A DNA stretch of 8,805 nt from an uncultured Massilia sp. (lineage in GTDB: Bacteria; Pseudomonadota; Gammaproteobacteria; Burkholderiales; Burkholderiaceae): the NCBI GenBank assembly GCA_946886065.1, contig CAMPHU010000196.1:1-8805 (forward strand), read 5' to 3'. Made by a program: the position numbers and the translations under genes. Below are positions 1 to 5,759 of this stretch, piece after piece (position 1 is the stretch's first letter; each line of letters opens with the position of its first letter). A model generated the notes under the pieces. That model was not told the DNA's origin and did not search any database. It worked only from the letters and a program-made list of their open reading frames with translations.

Positions 1-10
1 CTTGCTTGGT

Positions 11-32
11 TGACGAAGCGTTGTGTTCGTCA
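11..32 (-). other. Hairpin in the leader RNA of the left-pointing promoter
   Basis: TGACGAA (11-17) and TTCGTCA (26-32) form a perfect 7-bp inverted repeat around an 8-nt loop. It lies about 10 nt downstream of the predicted start of the minus-strand transcript. Pre-rRNA leaders commonly carry stems ahead of the boxA antitermination site, which would lie outside the window here. It is not followed by a T tract, so it does not look like a terminator. Confidence 0.5.
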
Positions 33-40
33 GCAGCAGA

Positions 41-77
41 GGAATGAGATTATGCAGTGTTTCGCGATCTTCGTCAA
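41..77 (-). promoter_or_regulatory. Strong sigma70 promoter pointing left, probably the rRNA operon promoter
   Basis: On the minus strand a -35 box TTGACG (72-77) and a -10 box CATAAT (49-54) are separated by exactly 17 bp, each matching consensus at 5 of 6 positions. Transcription would start near 40-44 and run off the left edge. The transcribed start, which reads CTCTGCTGCTGACGAA on the minus strand (28-43), resembles the leader just after the 16S rRNA promoter in Burkholderiales as I remember it. The boxes are seen directly. The assignment to an rrn operon is inference, because no rRNA sequence lies inside the window. Confidence 0.65.
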
Positions 78-174
78 GCCCTCGTCCACTTCGTTGCAGT
101 TTTGCCTGCCGGTCGCGTCATCGTAAGCACTTGATTACGTTAACGTTTTTCGACCAGCGCCGAAGCGGACGCGA

Positions 175-204
175 ACTATAGCAAACCGGCTACGGTGCGC
201 GCAA
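175..204 (-). promoter_or_regulatory. Possible second, upstream minus-strand promoter (tandem)
   Basis: The minus strand reads TGC then TATAGT (-10 at 175-180), an extended -10 element with 5 of 6 consensus bases. A weak -35 TTGCGC (199-204) lies 18 bp upstream. Transcription would start near 168 and enter the proposed rrn promoter region. Tandem promoters are common for rRNA operons, but the -35 is poor and this is only a candidate. Confidence 0.3.
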
Positions 205-229
205 GTGGCGTTTCAACTGTTGTGTTTTT

Positions 230-261
230 GCCGCCAAACGCCGTGGCCGGCGTCTGGCGGC
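230..261 (-). terminator. Long hairpin downstream of the enoyl-CoA hydratase gene, lacking a T tract
   Basis: Arms 230-243 and 248-261 form a 14-bp stem around the tetraloop 244-247. The single A/C mismatch on the plus strand becomes a G-U wobble in the minus-strand RNA, so the stem is fully paired in the transcript of the upstream gene. A second small hairpin, GGGGC-TCAG-GCCCC (262-275), lies between it and the gene. After the hairpin the minus strand reads CAAAAACAC, so there is no U tract. It may be a non-canonical terminator or mRNA 3'-end stabiliser that keeps this gene from reading into the left-edge promoter. Confidence 0.45.
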
Positions 262-290
262 GGGGCTCAGGCCCCACTATCTATAGACAG

Positions 291-1070
291 TCACAGGCCT
301 TCGAAGTTCGGCTTGCGCTTTTCGAGGAAGGCTGACATGCCCTCCTTCTGCGCCGGGGTACCGAAACCGGCGTGGAAGTAGCGGCGCTCATAGCGCACGG
401 CTTCCGACAGCGGCATCTGATAAGCCTGGTTGACGCAGTCCTTGATCTGCATCGCGACCGACACCGGCATCTCGGCGATGCCCTGCGCGACCTTGAGCGC
501 CTCCTCCATCACGCTCTCGGCCGGATACACGCGCGACACCAGGCCGGTGCGCTCGGCTTCCGCGGCGTCGATCATGCGGGTGGTCAGCAGCAGGTCCATC
601 GCCTTCGACTTGCCGATTGCGCGCGGCAGACGCTGGGTGCCGCCCGCGCCCGGAGTGACGCCGACCTTGATCTCCGGCTGGCCGAACTTGGCGCTGTCCG
701 CGGCGATCAGGAAGTCGCACATCATCGCCAGCTCGCAGCCGCCGCCCAGACAGTAGCCAGACACGACGCCGATCACCGGCTTGCGGATGTTCAGGATGTG
801 TTCCCAGTTACGGCCAATATAGTTACCCGGGTAGGTGTCTGCAGCATAGGTGTAGTTCGCCATCGCTGCGATGTCCGCGCCGGCGGCAAAGACCTTCTCG
901 CTGCCGGTCAGCACGATGACATTCACTGCCGGATCGGCGTCGAACTTGTGGAGCGCGTCGCCCAGCTCGTTCATCATGTTGTCGTTCAGCGCGTTCATCG
1001 CCTTCGGACGGTTCAGGCGGATCACGGCGACCTTGCCGTGCTGTTCGATCAACAGATCTGCATATTCCAT
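291..1070 (-). CDS. Enoyl-CoA hydratase/isomerase family protein (crotonase fold)
   Basis: This 259-residue cytoplasmic enzyme has the usual length of short-chain enoyl-CoA hydratases, which add water across trans-2-enoyl-CoA in beta-oxidation and related acyl-CoA pathways. The two catalytic glutamates of the family are both present: E113 in the GGGCELA motif and E133 in QPEIKVGVTPGAGGTQRL. The oxyanion-hole segments are AAGADI (62-67) and LGGG (108-111). Keeping both glutamates favours true hydratase activity over the isomerase or decarboxylase branches. The ATG at 1070 is preceded by an AAGGGA Shine-Dalgarno, and the gene ends in TGA at 291-293. It stands alone on its strand, divergent from the MFS gene, so the chain-length preference and pathway (fatty acid, phenylacetate or amino-acid breakdown) cannot be told from context. 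Confidence 0.94.
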   Translation of the reverse strand: MEYADLLIEQHGKVAVIRLNRPKAMNALNDNMMNELGDALHKFDADPAVNVIVLTGSEKVFAAGADIAAMANYTYAADTYPGNYIGRNWEHILNIRKPVIGVVSGYCLGGGCELAMMCDFLIAADSAKFGQPEIKVGVTPGAGGTQRLPRAIGKSKAMDLLLTTRMIDAAEAERTGLVSRVYPAESVMEEALKVAQGIAEMPVSVAMQIKDCVNQAYQMPLSEAVRYERRYFHAGFGTPAQKEGMSAFLEKRKPNFEGL

Positions 1071-1106
1071 GTGACATCCCTTCAGAGGTTTAGACGGATG
1101 GCCGCG

Positions 1107-1112
1107 ATTGTA
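1107..1112 (-). promoter_or_regulatory. Candidate -10 box for the enoyl-CoA hydratase gene
   Basis: The minus strand reads TACAAT (5 of 6 to consensus) in the 148-bp divergent intergenic region, which would place the transcript start about 30 nt before the ATG at 1070. No convincing -35 is seen at 16-18 bp, so the promoter would be weak or activator-dependent. On the opposite strand TATGAT (1139-1144) is a similar lone -10 candidate for the MFS gene. Confidence 0.3.
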
Positions 1113-1218
1113 ACGTCTCGGCTCGCGCCGAACACAGGTATGATTACTAATTCAGCAATATCTGTGTGAGAACACCATCAAGAACTGGCTGCAGCAGCGC
1201 GTCGCCGCCGACTCGGTC

Positions 1219-2436
1219 ATGCGCAACCCCGACTTCCGCCGCTTCTGGTTCAGCAGCATCCTGGCCCACTTCGGCGCCCAGATCACGCTGCTGGCCCTGC
1301 CCATCTGCGCGGTCCTGATGCTGCACGCCAGCCCGGCCCAGATGGGGACCCTGGCCGCCTTCGAATCCCTCCCCTTCCTGCTGTTTGGGCTTCCCTCGGG
1401 TGTCCTGCTGGACCGCAGCCGCCGCCTTCCCGTCATGATGTGCAGCGACCTGGTGGTGGCGATCGCGCTCGCCAGCGTGCCCCTGGCCTGGTGGCTCGAC
1501 TCACTCAGCATCCACTGGCTCTACGCGGTCGGCTTCGTGATCGGCGCCGGCCATGTGGTGGGCGGCAGCGCCGAACAGGTGTTCCTGACCTTCCTCGTCG
1601 GACGCGAGGGCCTGGTCGATGCCCAGGCCAAGTTCGCATCCACCGAATCGGCCGCGCGCGTGATCGGCCCGGGCATGGCGGGCGGGCTGGTGCAGCTGGC
1701 GGGCGCGCCGCTCGCTATCTTGTGCAATGTGGCCGGCTTCGTGGTGTCGCTGCTGAACCTGCGCCGCATCCGCGCGCGCGAACCGCAGCCGCCGCCTACC
1801 AACGCGCATCCCCTGCGCGACATCCAGGAAGGCCTGGCTTTCGTGTGGAACCAGCCGCTGCTGCGTACCCTGGCGTGGGTCTCGGCCTGCTGGCACCTGC
1901 TCTTCTATGGCTACACCGCCCTGCATGTGCTGTTCGCCACCCGCGTGCTCGGCATGACGCCCGGCACCATGGGGCTGGCCAACATGCTCGGCGGCGCCGG
2001 CGTGCTGGCGGCCTCGCTGCTGGTCAAGCCGCTGTCGCGGCGCTTCGGTACCGGCGGCGGCATCCTGATCGGGCTATGCGTGTCGGCGCTCGGCTTCGCC
2101 CTGGTGCCGGCCATCCCTTCGGGCCCGGGCCACGACGCGGGATGGACCGTCGCGGCCTACGCCATCGTGGTGTTCTGGATCGACTGCGGCGCCACGCTGT
2201 TCTTCGTGCCCTACATCGCGCTGCGCCAGCGCGTGACGCCGGACGCGGTACTCGGCCGCATGGTCGCCACTATGCGCGCGCTCACCGTGGCCGCCGCACC
2301 ACTCGGCGCCATGCTCGCAGGCGCGCTGGGCGAAGGCCTCGGCGTGCGCGAAGGCATGGGCGGCATCGCGGCAGGCGCCGTCGTCCTGGCAGTTGCGACG
2401 GTGTACGGCACAAGCCTCCGCCAGGTAAAAGACTAA
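1219..2436 (+). CDS. MFS transporter, EntS/MFS_3-like drug or siderophore exporter family
   Basis: This is a 405-residue hydrophobic protein with the length and pattern of 12-helix major facilitator proteins. The start (NPDFRRFWFSSILAHFGAQ) is typical of the EntS/MFS_3 group, whose members export enterobactin or macrolides by proton antiport. A motif-A-like loop, GLPSGVLLDRSRR (57-69), sits between helices 2 and 3, and a polar central loop with a PQPPP stretch (about 188-192) divides the two six-helix halves. It acts in the inner membrane; its substrate is unknown. The start is doubtful. The ATG at 1219 has no Shine-Dalgarno, while the reading frame is open back to 1144 and encodes a plausible 14-residue extension (I-K-N-W-L-Q-Q-R) beginning at an ATC codon at 1177. 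The stop is TAA at 2434-2436. Confidence 0.92.
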   Translation: MRNPDFRRFWFSSILAHFGAQITLLALPICAVLMLHASPAQMGTLAAFESLPFLLFGLPSGVLLDRSRRLPVMMCSDLVVAIALASVPLAWWLDSLSIHWLYAVGFVIGAGHVVGGSAEQVFLTFLVGREGLVDAQAKFASTESAARVIGPGMAGGLVQLAGAPLAILCNVAGFVVSLLNLRRIRAREPQPPPTNAHPLRDIQEGLAFVWNQPLLRTLAWVSACWHLLFYGYTALHVLFATRVLGMTPGTMGLANMLGGAGVLAASLLVKPLSRRFGTGGGILIGLCVSALGFALVPAIPSGPGHDAGWTVAAYAIVVFWIDCGATLFFVPYIALRQRVTPDAVLGRMVATMRALTVAAAPLGAMLAGALGEGLGVREGMGGIAAGAVVLAVATVYGTSLRQVKD

Positions 2437-2445
2437 ACGCTCTGA

Positions 2446-2471
2446 CGGGATGTGCACGACATCACATCCCG
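2446..2471. terminator. Inverted repeat between convergent genes, possible transcription end
   Basis: CGGGATGTG (2446-2454) and CACATCCCG (2463-2471) form a perfect 9-bp stem with an 8-nt loop, 9 bp after the MFS stop and 55 bp before the convergent acyltransferase stop. The stem is equally stable on both strands, and its place between convergent genes fits a bidirectional terminator. Neither side has a clear T tract, so termination strength is uncertain. Confidence 0.45.
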
Positions 2472-2526
2472 ATAAGTCAGTCGGTTGAGTGGCATCCGAG
2501 CCTCTAATACCGTTTCACAAACACGA

Positions 2527-3645
2527 TCAGCCGGTTACGGTGCCGCGCGAACGGAAGCCCTGCCAGGCGGCAGCCAGCGCCTCCAAGCGCGCCTTAATCC
2601 AGCCGCGGGTCCGATGGCGCGTGCGCTCTGCGACCGTGCCGATCACGATCACCGTCAGGACGGTCGCACCGATCACCTCGAAGAAGAACACGCGATTGGC
2701 CGGGTTGCCGTTGATGAGCGCTCCGTAGAACTGGATCAGAGGCTGATGCAGCAGGTACAGCGGGAAGGTGAATGTGGCGGCCCATCGGATCGGCTTTTCG
2801 AGGAGTCCCAGCGGCAGCGCGAAACGGTGGCCGATGCCGCGGAAACCGATGAAGTTTGCCGCGACGATCGGCCCCAGCAGGTAGTCGGTCACGAAATAGC
2901 GCGAGTGCGCAATCAGTTCGAAGTAGGTCGGACCGAGAAGGTCCTTGGTGAAGGCCTTTCCGATCTGGGTCATGCGCACCTCGCAGAACCAGATGAAGGC
3001 GAGCAAGGAACCAATGAACAGGATCCAATATACCGGCTCGCCGAGTCGCTCGAGGCGCTTGTCGCGATGGATCCAGACGCCCAGCATCCATACCGGGAAC
3101 AGCAGCAGGATCTTCGGGCCGATCAGCAGGCAGGCGCCCAGCAGCAGAAGCACCCGGCGGCGGCCGCTGCAGAAGAAGGCGATCGAGAACAGCACGTAGT
3201 ACCACATCTCGTAGCACAGCGACCAGAACGGAATGTTCGAGAACAACATGATCGCCTGGTTCCAGGACTGGTTCATGAAGAACAGGCTGATCACCATGCG
3301 CAGCACCGCCCCCCCTTCAGTGGTCTTGCCATCGGCGTAGAACTGTGGCCCGAACTGCTGTCCTACCAGGTCCAGCACGGGCGTCAGGAGAATCGTGGGA
3401 ATGACCAGGGGATAGAAGCGCGCGATCCGGCTCGACCAGTAGTCGATGGGCGTGCGCTCGCGCGTGCTGGTGATATAGGAGATCACATAACCAGACAATA
3501 CGAAGAAGATCACGACAGCTTCATGCCCGAAGCCGCTGAGCGGGTGCCCCGGCGTCAGGTAGCGCAGATCGCTATGGAGCAAAACCACGAGACTTGCTGC
3601 AAAGATACGTAGCGCATCCAGGTAGATGGAGAACTCTTTTTGCAT
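2527..3645 (-). CDS. Acyltransferase 3 family integral membrane protein (OafA/WecH type)
   Basis: This 372-residue polytopic inner-membrane protein carries the hallmarks of the acyltransferase-3 family, which moves acetyl or other acyl groups onto surface sugars, lipids or antibiotics. These are LDALRIFAASLVVLLHS near the N terminus (R13 and probable catalytic H24), FFVLSGYVIS (47-56), the cytoplasmic SSRIARFYP (71-79) and FWSLCYEMWYYVLF (140-153). About ten hydrophobic segments fill the rest, ending in a short basic C-terminal tail. The frame runs further upstream, to 3765, but the ATG at 3645 is preferred: it has GAGG five bases upstream, it begins the family's conserved start, and the extra 40 residues look like translated intergenic DNA. 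The gene is somewhat richer in AT than its neighbours. It sits alone between unrelated genes, so its acceptor is unknown; O-antigen or exopolysaccharide is a reasonable guess. Confidence 0.93.
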   Translation of the reverse strand: MQKEFSIYLDALRIFAASLVVLLHSDLRYLTPGHPLSGFGHEAVVIFFVLSGYVISYITSTRERTPIDYWSSRIARFYPLVIPTILLTPVLDLVGQQFGPQFYADGKTTEGGAVLRMVISLFFMNQSWNQAIMLFSNIPFWSLCYEMWYYVLFSIAFFCSGRRRVLLLLGACLLIGPKILLLFPVWMLGVWIHRDKRLERLGEPVYWILFIGSLLAFIWFCEVRMTQIGKAFTKDLLGPTYFELIAHSRYFVTDYLLGPIVAANFIGFRGIGHRFALPLGLLEKPIRWAATFTFPLYLLHQPLIQFYGALINGNPANRVFFFEVIGATVLTVIVIGTVAERTRHRTRGWIKARLEALAAAWQGFRSRGTVTG

Positions 3646-3726
3646 GGCAACCTCACGATCTTGCATAGTGTAAAAACAACATGAGAATGTTATCACGAAG
3701 ACATTACATATCGTTTTCGCACACGC
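3646..3726 (-). promoter_or_regulatory. AT-rich upstream region of the acyltransferase gene
   Basis: This stretch is markedly AT-rich compared with the GC-rich surroundings (for example TAATGTCTTCGTGATAACATT on the minus strand) and must hold the promoter of the acyltransferase gene. Several partial -10 elements can be read, among them TGTAAT, TATGTA and TACACT on the minus strand, but none has a -35 box at proper spacing, so I do not choose one. High AT content upstream is compatible with H-NS-type silencing or recent acquisition. Confidence 0.35.
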
Positions 3727-3781
3727 AAAAAATCGAAGACGCAACAACGCCGGCACGCACCTCACCCTGCGACGCTGCGTC
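3727..3781 (-). terminator. Candidate rho-independent terminator of mltA
   Basis: In the minus-strand RNA GACGCAGCG (3781-3773) can pair with UGUUGCGUC (3746-3738). This gives a 9-bp stem with two G-U pairs and a 26-nt loop that can itself fold. It is followed by UUCGAUUUUUU (3737-3727), a good U-rich tail. It lies about 50 nt after the mltA stop on the same strand. The long loop makes it weaker than a standard terminator. Confidence 0.4.
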
Positions 3782-3830
3782 CGGTGGCCGCATCCCTTGC
3801 CTTGATGGTTTGTTAGCCGCTCTTAGTCAT

Positions 3831-5075
3831 TCAGCGCACGGCCTGGGCCGGCGCGGGTTTCGGCAGCAGCACCCACAACTGGCCGGGCTGCTTCATCAGG
3901 CCCGCATTCTCCAGCGCCTCCGGCCCGAAGCCGTAGAAGAAGTCGGCGCGCACCGCGCCGCGGATCGCCCCGCCCGTGTCCTGCGCCATCACCAGGCGCT
4001 GCAGCGGCGCGCCGTCTTTCGGGTAGGTGGTCGACAGGTAGATCGGCGCGCCCAGCGGCAGGATGGTGCGGTCGATGGCCACCGAGCGCCCCGGCGTCAA
4101 GGGCACGTTGAGCGAGCCGCGCGGCCCCACGTTCGGGTCCGTCACCTTCTCCTCGCGGAAGAAGATATAGCTGGGATTGACGTTGAACAGCTCCTGGCGG
4201 CGCTCCGGATTGGCGGCCAGCCAGGCGCGGATCGACTGCGCCGACACCTGGTCGGCCGTCATGATGCCCTGCTCGACGAACCAGCGGCCGATGGCTTTAT
4301 ACGGATGGCCGTTCTGGTCGCCGTAGGCGACGCGCACGGTTTCGCCCGACTCCAGCTGCACGCGGCCCGAGCCCTGCACTTCCAGGAAGAAGGCTTCGAC
4401 CGGATCGTTCACCCACAGCAGTTCCTTGCCCGCCAGCGGGGCACGTGCGATCTCGGCGCGGCTGCTGTAGGGCACCACGGTCTTGCCCTGCAAACGGCCG
4501 CGCAGGCGGCGGCCCTTCAGGTCCGGGTAGACGCTGCCCAGGTCGATGGTCAGCAGGTCGTCGGGCACGCGGTAGAGCGGGGTCTGGTAATCGCCGCCGC
4601 GCTTGCGGGCGCCGTAGAGCATGGCCTCGTAATAGCCGGTGACCAGGCCGACGTCGGCGCCGTCCGGGTTGCGCACCATGTTCGGCACAAAATAGGCCTC
4701 GAAATAGCCGCGGATGGCGGCGCCGTCCTGGGCGTCGACCGTACGCGCGGCGGCGCAAGGCGCGGCCCAGTCGGCGCGCGCAGCCAGCACCCGGCAGGAC
4801 TGCATGAAGGCCGGCCAGGCCTGGCGCAGGTCGTCCTGCTGCCAGCCGGGCAGCACGCTGAAGTCGACCGGGGTCATGGGCGGCGCGGGCGGCGGCTGCA
4901 CGGGCGGCACCACGACAGGGCCCAGCGGCGGCGGCATCTTGATGTCCGGCTGGCCCGGCGGCGGAGTTGGTGCCGGCGGCTGCGGCGGGGCCGGCGGCTG
5001 CGGCGCGGTCGAACAGGCGCTCAGGAAGGCGACGAGAGCGAGCGAAGCGGGTACACTGCGGCGTGTCGAAAGCAT
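3831..5075 (-). CDS. mltA: Membrane-bound lytic murein transglycosylase A, lipoprotein
   Basis: MltA cleaves the MurNAc-GlcNAc bond of peptidoglycan with formation of 1,6-anhydro-MurNAc, from the inner face of the outer membrane. The 414-residue protein starts with a lipoprotein signal peptide ending in the lipobox L18-S19-A20-C21, and serine at +2 predicts outer-membrane sorting. A linker follows that is half proline (24 of residues 22-69). The MltA barrel domain spans roughly 110-320 (GYYEA, VPYSSRAEI, FFLEVQGSGRVQL, KAIGRWFVEQG). The C-terminal 3D domain carries its three aspartates D335, D366 and D378; D366 in AQDTGGAI is the expected catalytic acid, matching D308 of E. coli MltA. The ATG at 5075 fits the signal peptide; the longer open frame upstream is shadow. 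No clear Shine-Dalgarno precedes it. Its start codon is only 10 bp from that of the divergent small gene at 5086, so its promoter lies within that gene or it depends on readthrough from apaG. Confidence 0.95.
   Translation of the reverse strand: MLSTRRSVPASLALVAFLSACSTAPQPPAPPQPPAPTPPPGQPDIKMPPPLGPVVVPPVQPPPAPPMTPVDFSVLPGWQQDDLRQAWPAFMQSCRVLAARADWAAPCAAARTVDAQDGAAIRGYFEAYFVPNMVRNPDGADVGLVTGYYEAMLYGARKRGGDYQTPLYRVPDDLLTIDLGSVYPDLKGRRLRGRLQGKTVVPYSSRAEIARAPLAGKELLWVNDPVEAFFLEVQGSGRVQLESGETVRVAYGDQNGHPYKAIGRWFVEQGIMTADQVSAQSIRAWLAANPERRQELFNVNPSYIFFREEKVTDPNVGPRGSLNVPLTPGRSVAIDRTILPLGAPIYLSTTYPKDGAPLQRLVMAQDTGGAIRGAVRADFFYGFGPEALENAGLMKQPGQLWVLLPKPAPAQAVR
5052..5057 (+). promoter_or_regulatory. 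Candidate -10 box for the small membrane protein gene
   Basis: TACACT (4 of 6 to consensus) lies inside the mltA signal-peptide coding region and would start a transcript near 5064, about 22 nt before the ATG at 5086. No good -35 box is seen. This is a weak candidate, listed because the gene needs a promoter within mltA. Confidence 0.25.
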
Positions 5076-5085
5076 AAGGACCGAT

Positions 5086-5229
5086 ATGTGGATCTTGATG
5101 GTGGAAGCCGGCGTGGCGCTGTTCCTGCTCGTATTTATCGTCTGGTGGACGATGTTCGCCGGCAGGAAGGATGCCGGCCGCGACGAAGCGCAGCCGGCGC
5201 CTGGCGATAACGATAAGACTGAACCCTGA
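5086..5229 (+). CDS. Small single-span membrane protein (47 residues), unknown function
   Basis: I do not recognise a function. The predicted 47-residue protein has one strong hydrophobic helix (about residues 3-24, with V6, V9, F13, V16, W20 and W21), then a basic GRK edge and a hydrophilic acidic and proline-rich tail (DEAQPAPGDNDKTEP). Positive charge after the helix predicts an N-out/C-in topology. A good Shine-Dalgarno AAGGA (5076-5080) sits five bases before the ATG. It lies between mltA and apaG but on the opposite strand: its ATG is 10 bp from the mltA ATG, and its TGA (5227-5229) directly abuts the apaG stop (TCA, 5230-5232), forming the palindrome TGATCA. The ribosome site and the protein-like composition support a real gene. 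Antisense overlap with the mltA leader could be regulatory. Confidence 0.65.
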   Translation: MWILMVEAGVALFLLVFIVWWTMFAGRKDAGRDEAQPAPGDNDKTEP

Positions 5230-5604
5230 TCAGTGCAAGGTGCGCGGCAGCGAGAGCAGGAACTCGGGAATCGTGACCTCGAAGCGGTGGCCGTCCTCGG
5301 CCACGCAGAAGTATTCGCCGCCCATCGAGCCCTGCGGCGTGGCGATCTGCGTGCCGCTCGAGTATTCGAACTGTTCGCCCGGCTGCAGCAGCGGCTGGTG
5401 GCCGACCACGCCGAGTCCCCGCACTTCCTGAACCTTGTTGTTGGCATCGGTGATCACCCAATGGCGTGAAATCAGCTGCGCGGCGATGTCGCCCGTGTTC
5501 TTGATCGTGATCGCATAGGCGAACACGAAATGGTCCTTGTCCGGGTTGGACTGGTCTTCCAGGTACTGCGTCCGGACGGTGACGGCGAAATCGTAGACAG
5601 GCAT
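5230..5604 (-). CDS. apaG: ApaG domain protein
   Basis: The 124-residue protein matches the ApaG family in length (E. coli ApaG has 125) and in its conserved blocks: YLEDQSNPDKDHFVFAY (about 14-30), ITIKNTG, HWVITD, VRGLGVVG, QPLLQPGEQFEYSSGT and GSMGGEYF. ApaG folds as a single immunoglobulin/fibronectin-like beta sandwich and is soluble. It is associated with the Co2+/Mg2+ efflux phenotype in Salmonella (corD), and the same domain occurs in some F-box proteins; its molecular role is not settled. The ATG at 5604 is chosen over a longer frame (to 5658) because it begins the family's MPVYDF-like start and has an AAGGA Shine-Dalgarno upstream. mltA lies downstream on the same strand 154 bp away, so co-transcription is possible, but the opposed small gene sits between them. 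Confidence 0.96.
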   Translation of the reverse strand: MPVYDFAVTVRTQYLEDQSNPDKDHFVFAYAITIKNTGDIAAQLISRHWVITDANNKVQEVRGLGVVGHQPLLQPGEQFEYSSGTQIATPQGSMGGEYFCVAEDGHRFEVTIPEFLLSLPRTLH

Positions 5605-5664
5605 CGGCTTTCCTTGCGTAATTCTGTTTGCCCGACAGGGCCGCGCTGTATGGCGCAAACGACA

Positions 5665-5670
5665 ATCATA
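5665..5670 (-). promoter_or_regulatory. Candidate -10 box for apaG
   Basis: The minus strand reads TATGAT (5 of 6 to consensus) about 60 bp before the apaG ATG, in the divergent apaG-rpe intergenic region. No matching -35 box is obvious at 16-18 bp. Confidence 0.3.
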
Positions 5671-5724
5671 CCTCTTGGCGTCGATTCCGGTCGCCGCTCC
5701 GCTGCGCCTTGCCCTGGTGCAGCG

Positions 5725-5730
5725 TAAAAT
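5725..5730 (+). promoter_or_regulatory. Candidate -10 box for rpe-gph
   Basis: TAAAAT (5 of 6 to consensus) lies 29 bp before the rpe ATG, predicting a start near 5737 and a 5' leader of about 23 nt. The -35 region at 5701-5707 is GC-rich and poor. The rpe ATG also lacks a clear Shine-Dalgarno. Confidence 0.35.
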
Positions 5731-5759
5731 AGCGGCTTCCCTTTACCAGCATTGCCATC

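Noticed and set aside
372..1169. Long plus-strand open frame opposite the enoyl-CoA hydratase gene
   Set aside because: It is antisense to a clear crotonase gene, its product is rich in His, Arg and Ala without recognisable domains, and such frames arise from GC-rich codon bias.
1440..2507. Plus-strand 355-codon frame overlapping the MFS gene in another frame
   Set aside because: Arg-rich shadow of the MFS coding frame with no hydrophobic segments.
2485..3612. Plus-strand 375-codon open frame opposite the acyltransferase gene
   Set aside because: Low-complexity, Gln/Arg/Glu-rich translation with no motif; the minus strand has the full set of acyltransferase-3 motifs.
3686..3705. AATGT/ACATT inverted repeat upstream of the acyltransferase gene
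   Set aside because: Only 5 bp and AT-rich, expected by chance in this region.
3646..3765. N-terminal extension of the acyltransferase to an ATG at 3765
   Set aside because: The extra 40 residues do not fit the family and fall in AT-rich intergenic DNA, and the ATG at 3645 has a ribosome site.
3681..5210. Plus-strand 509-codon open frame opposite mltA
   Set aside because: Shadow of mltA; composition is His, Arg and Ala rich and no ribosome site is seen.
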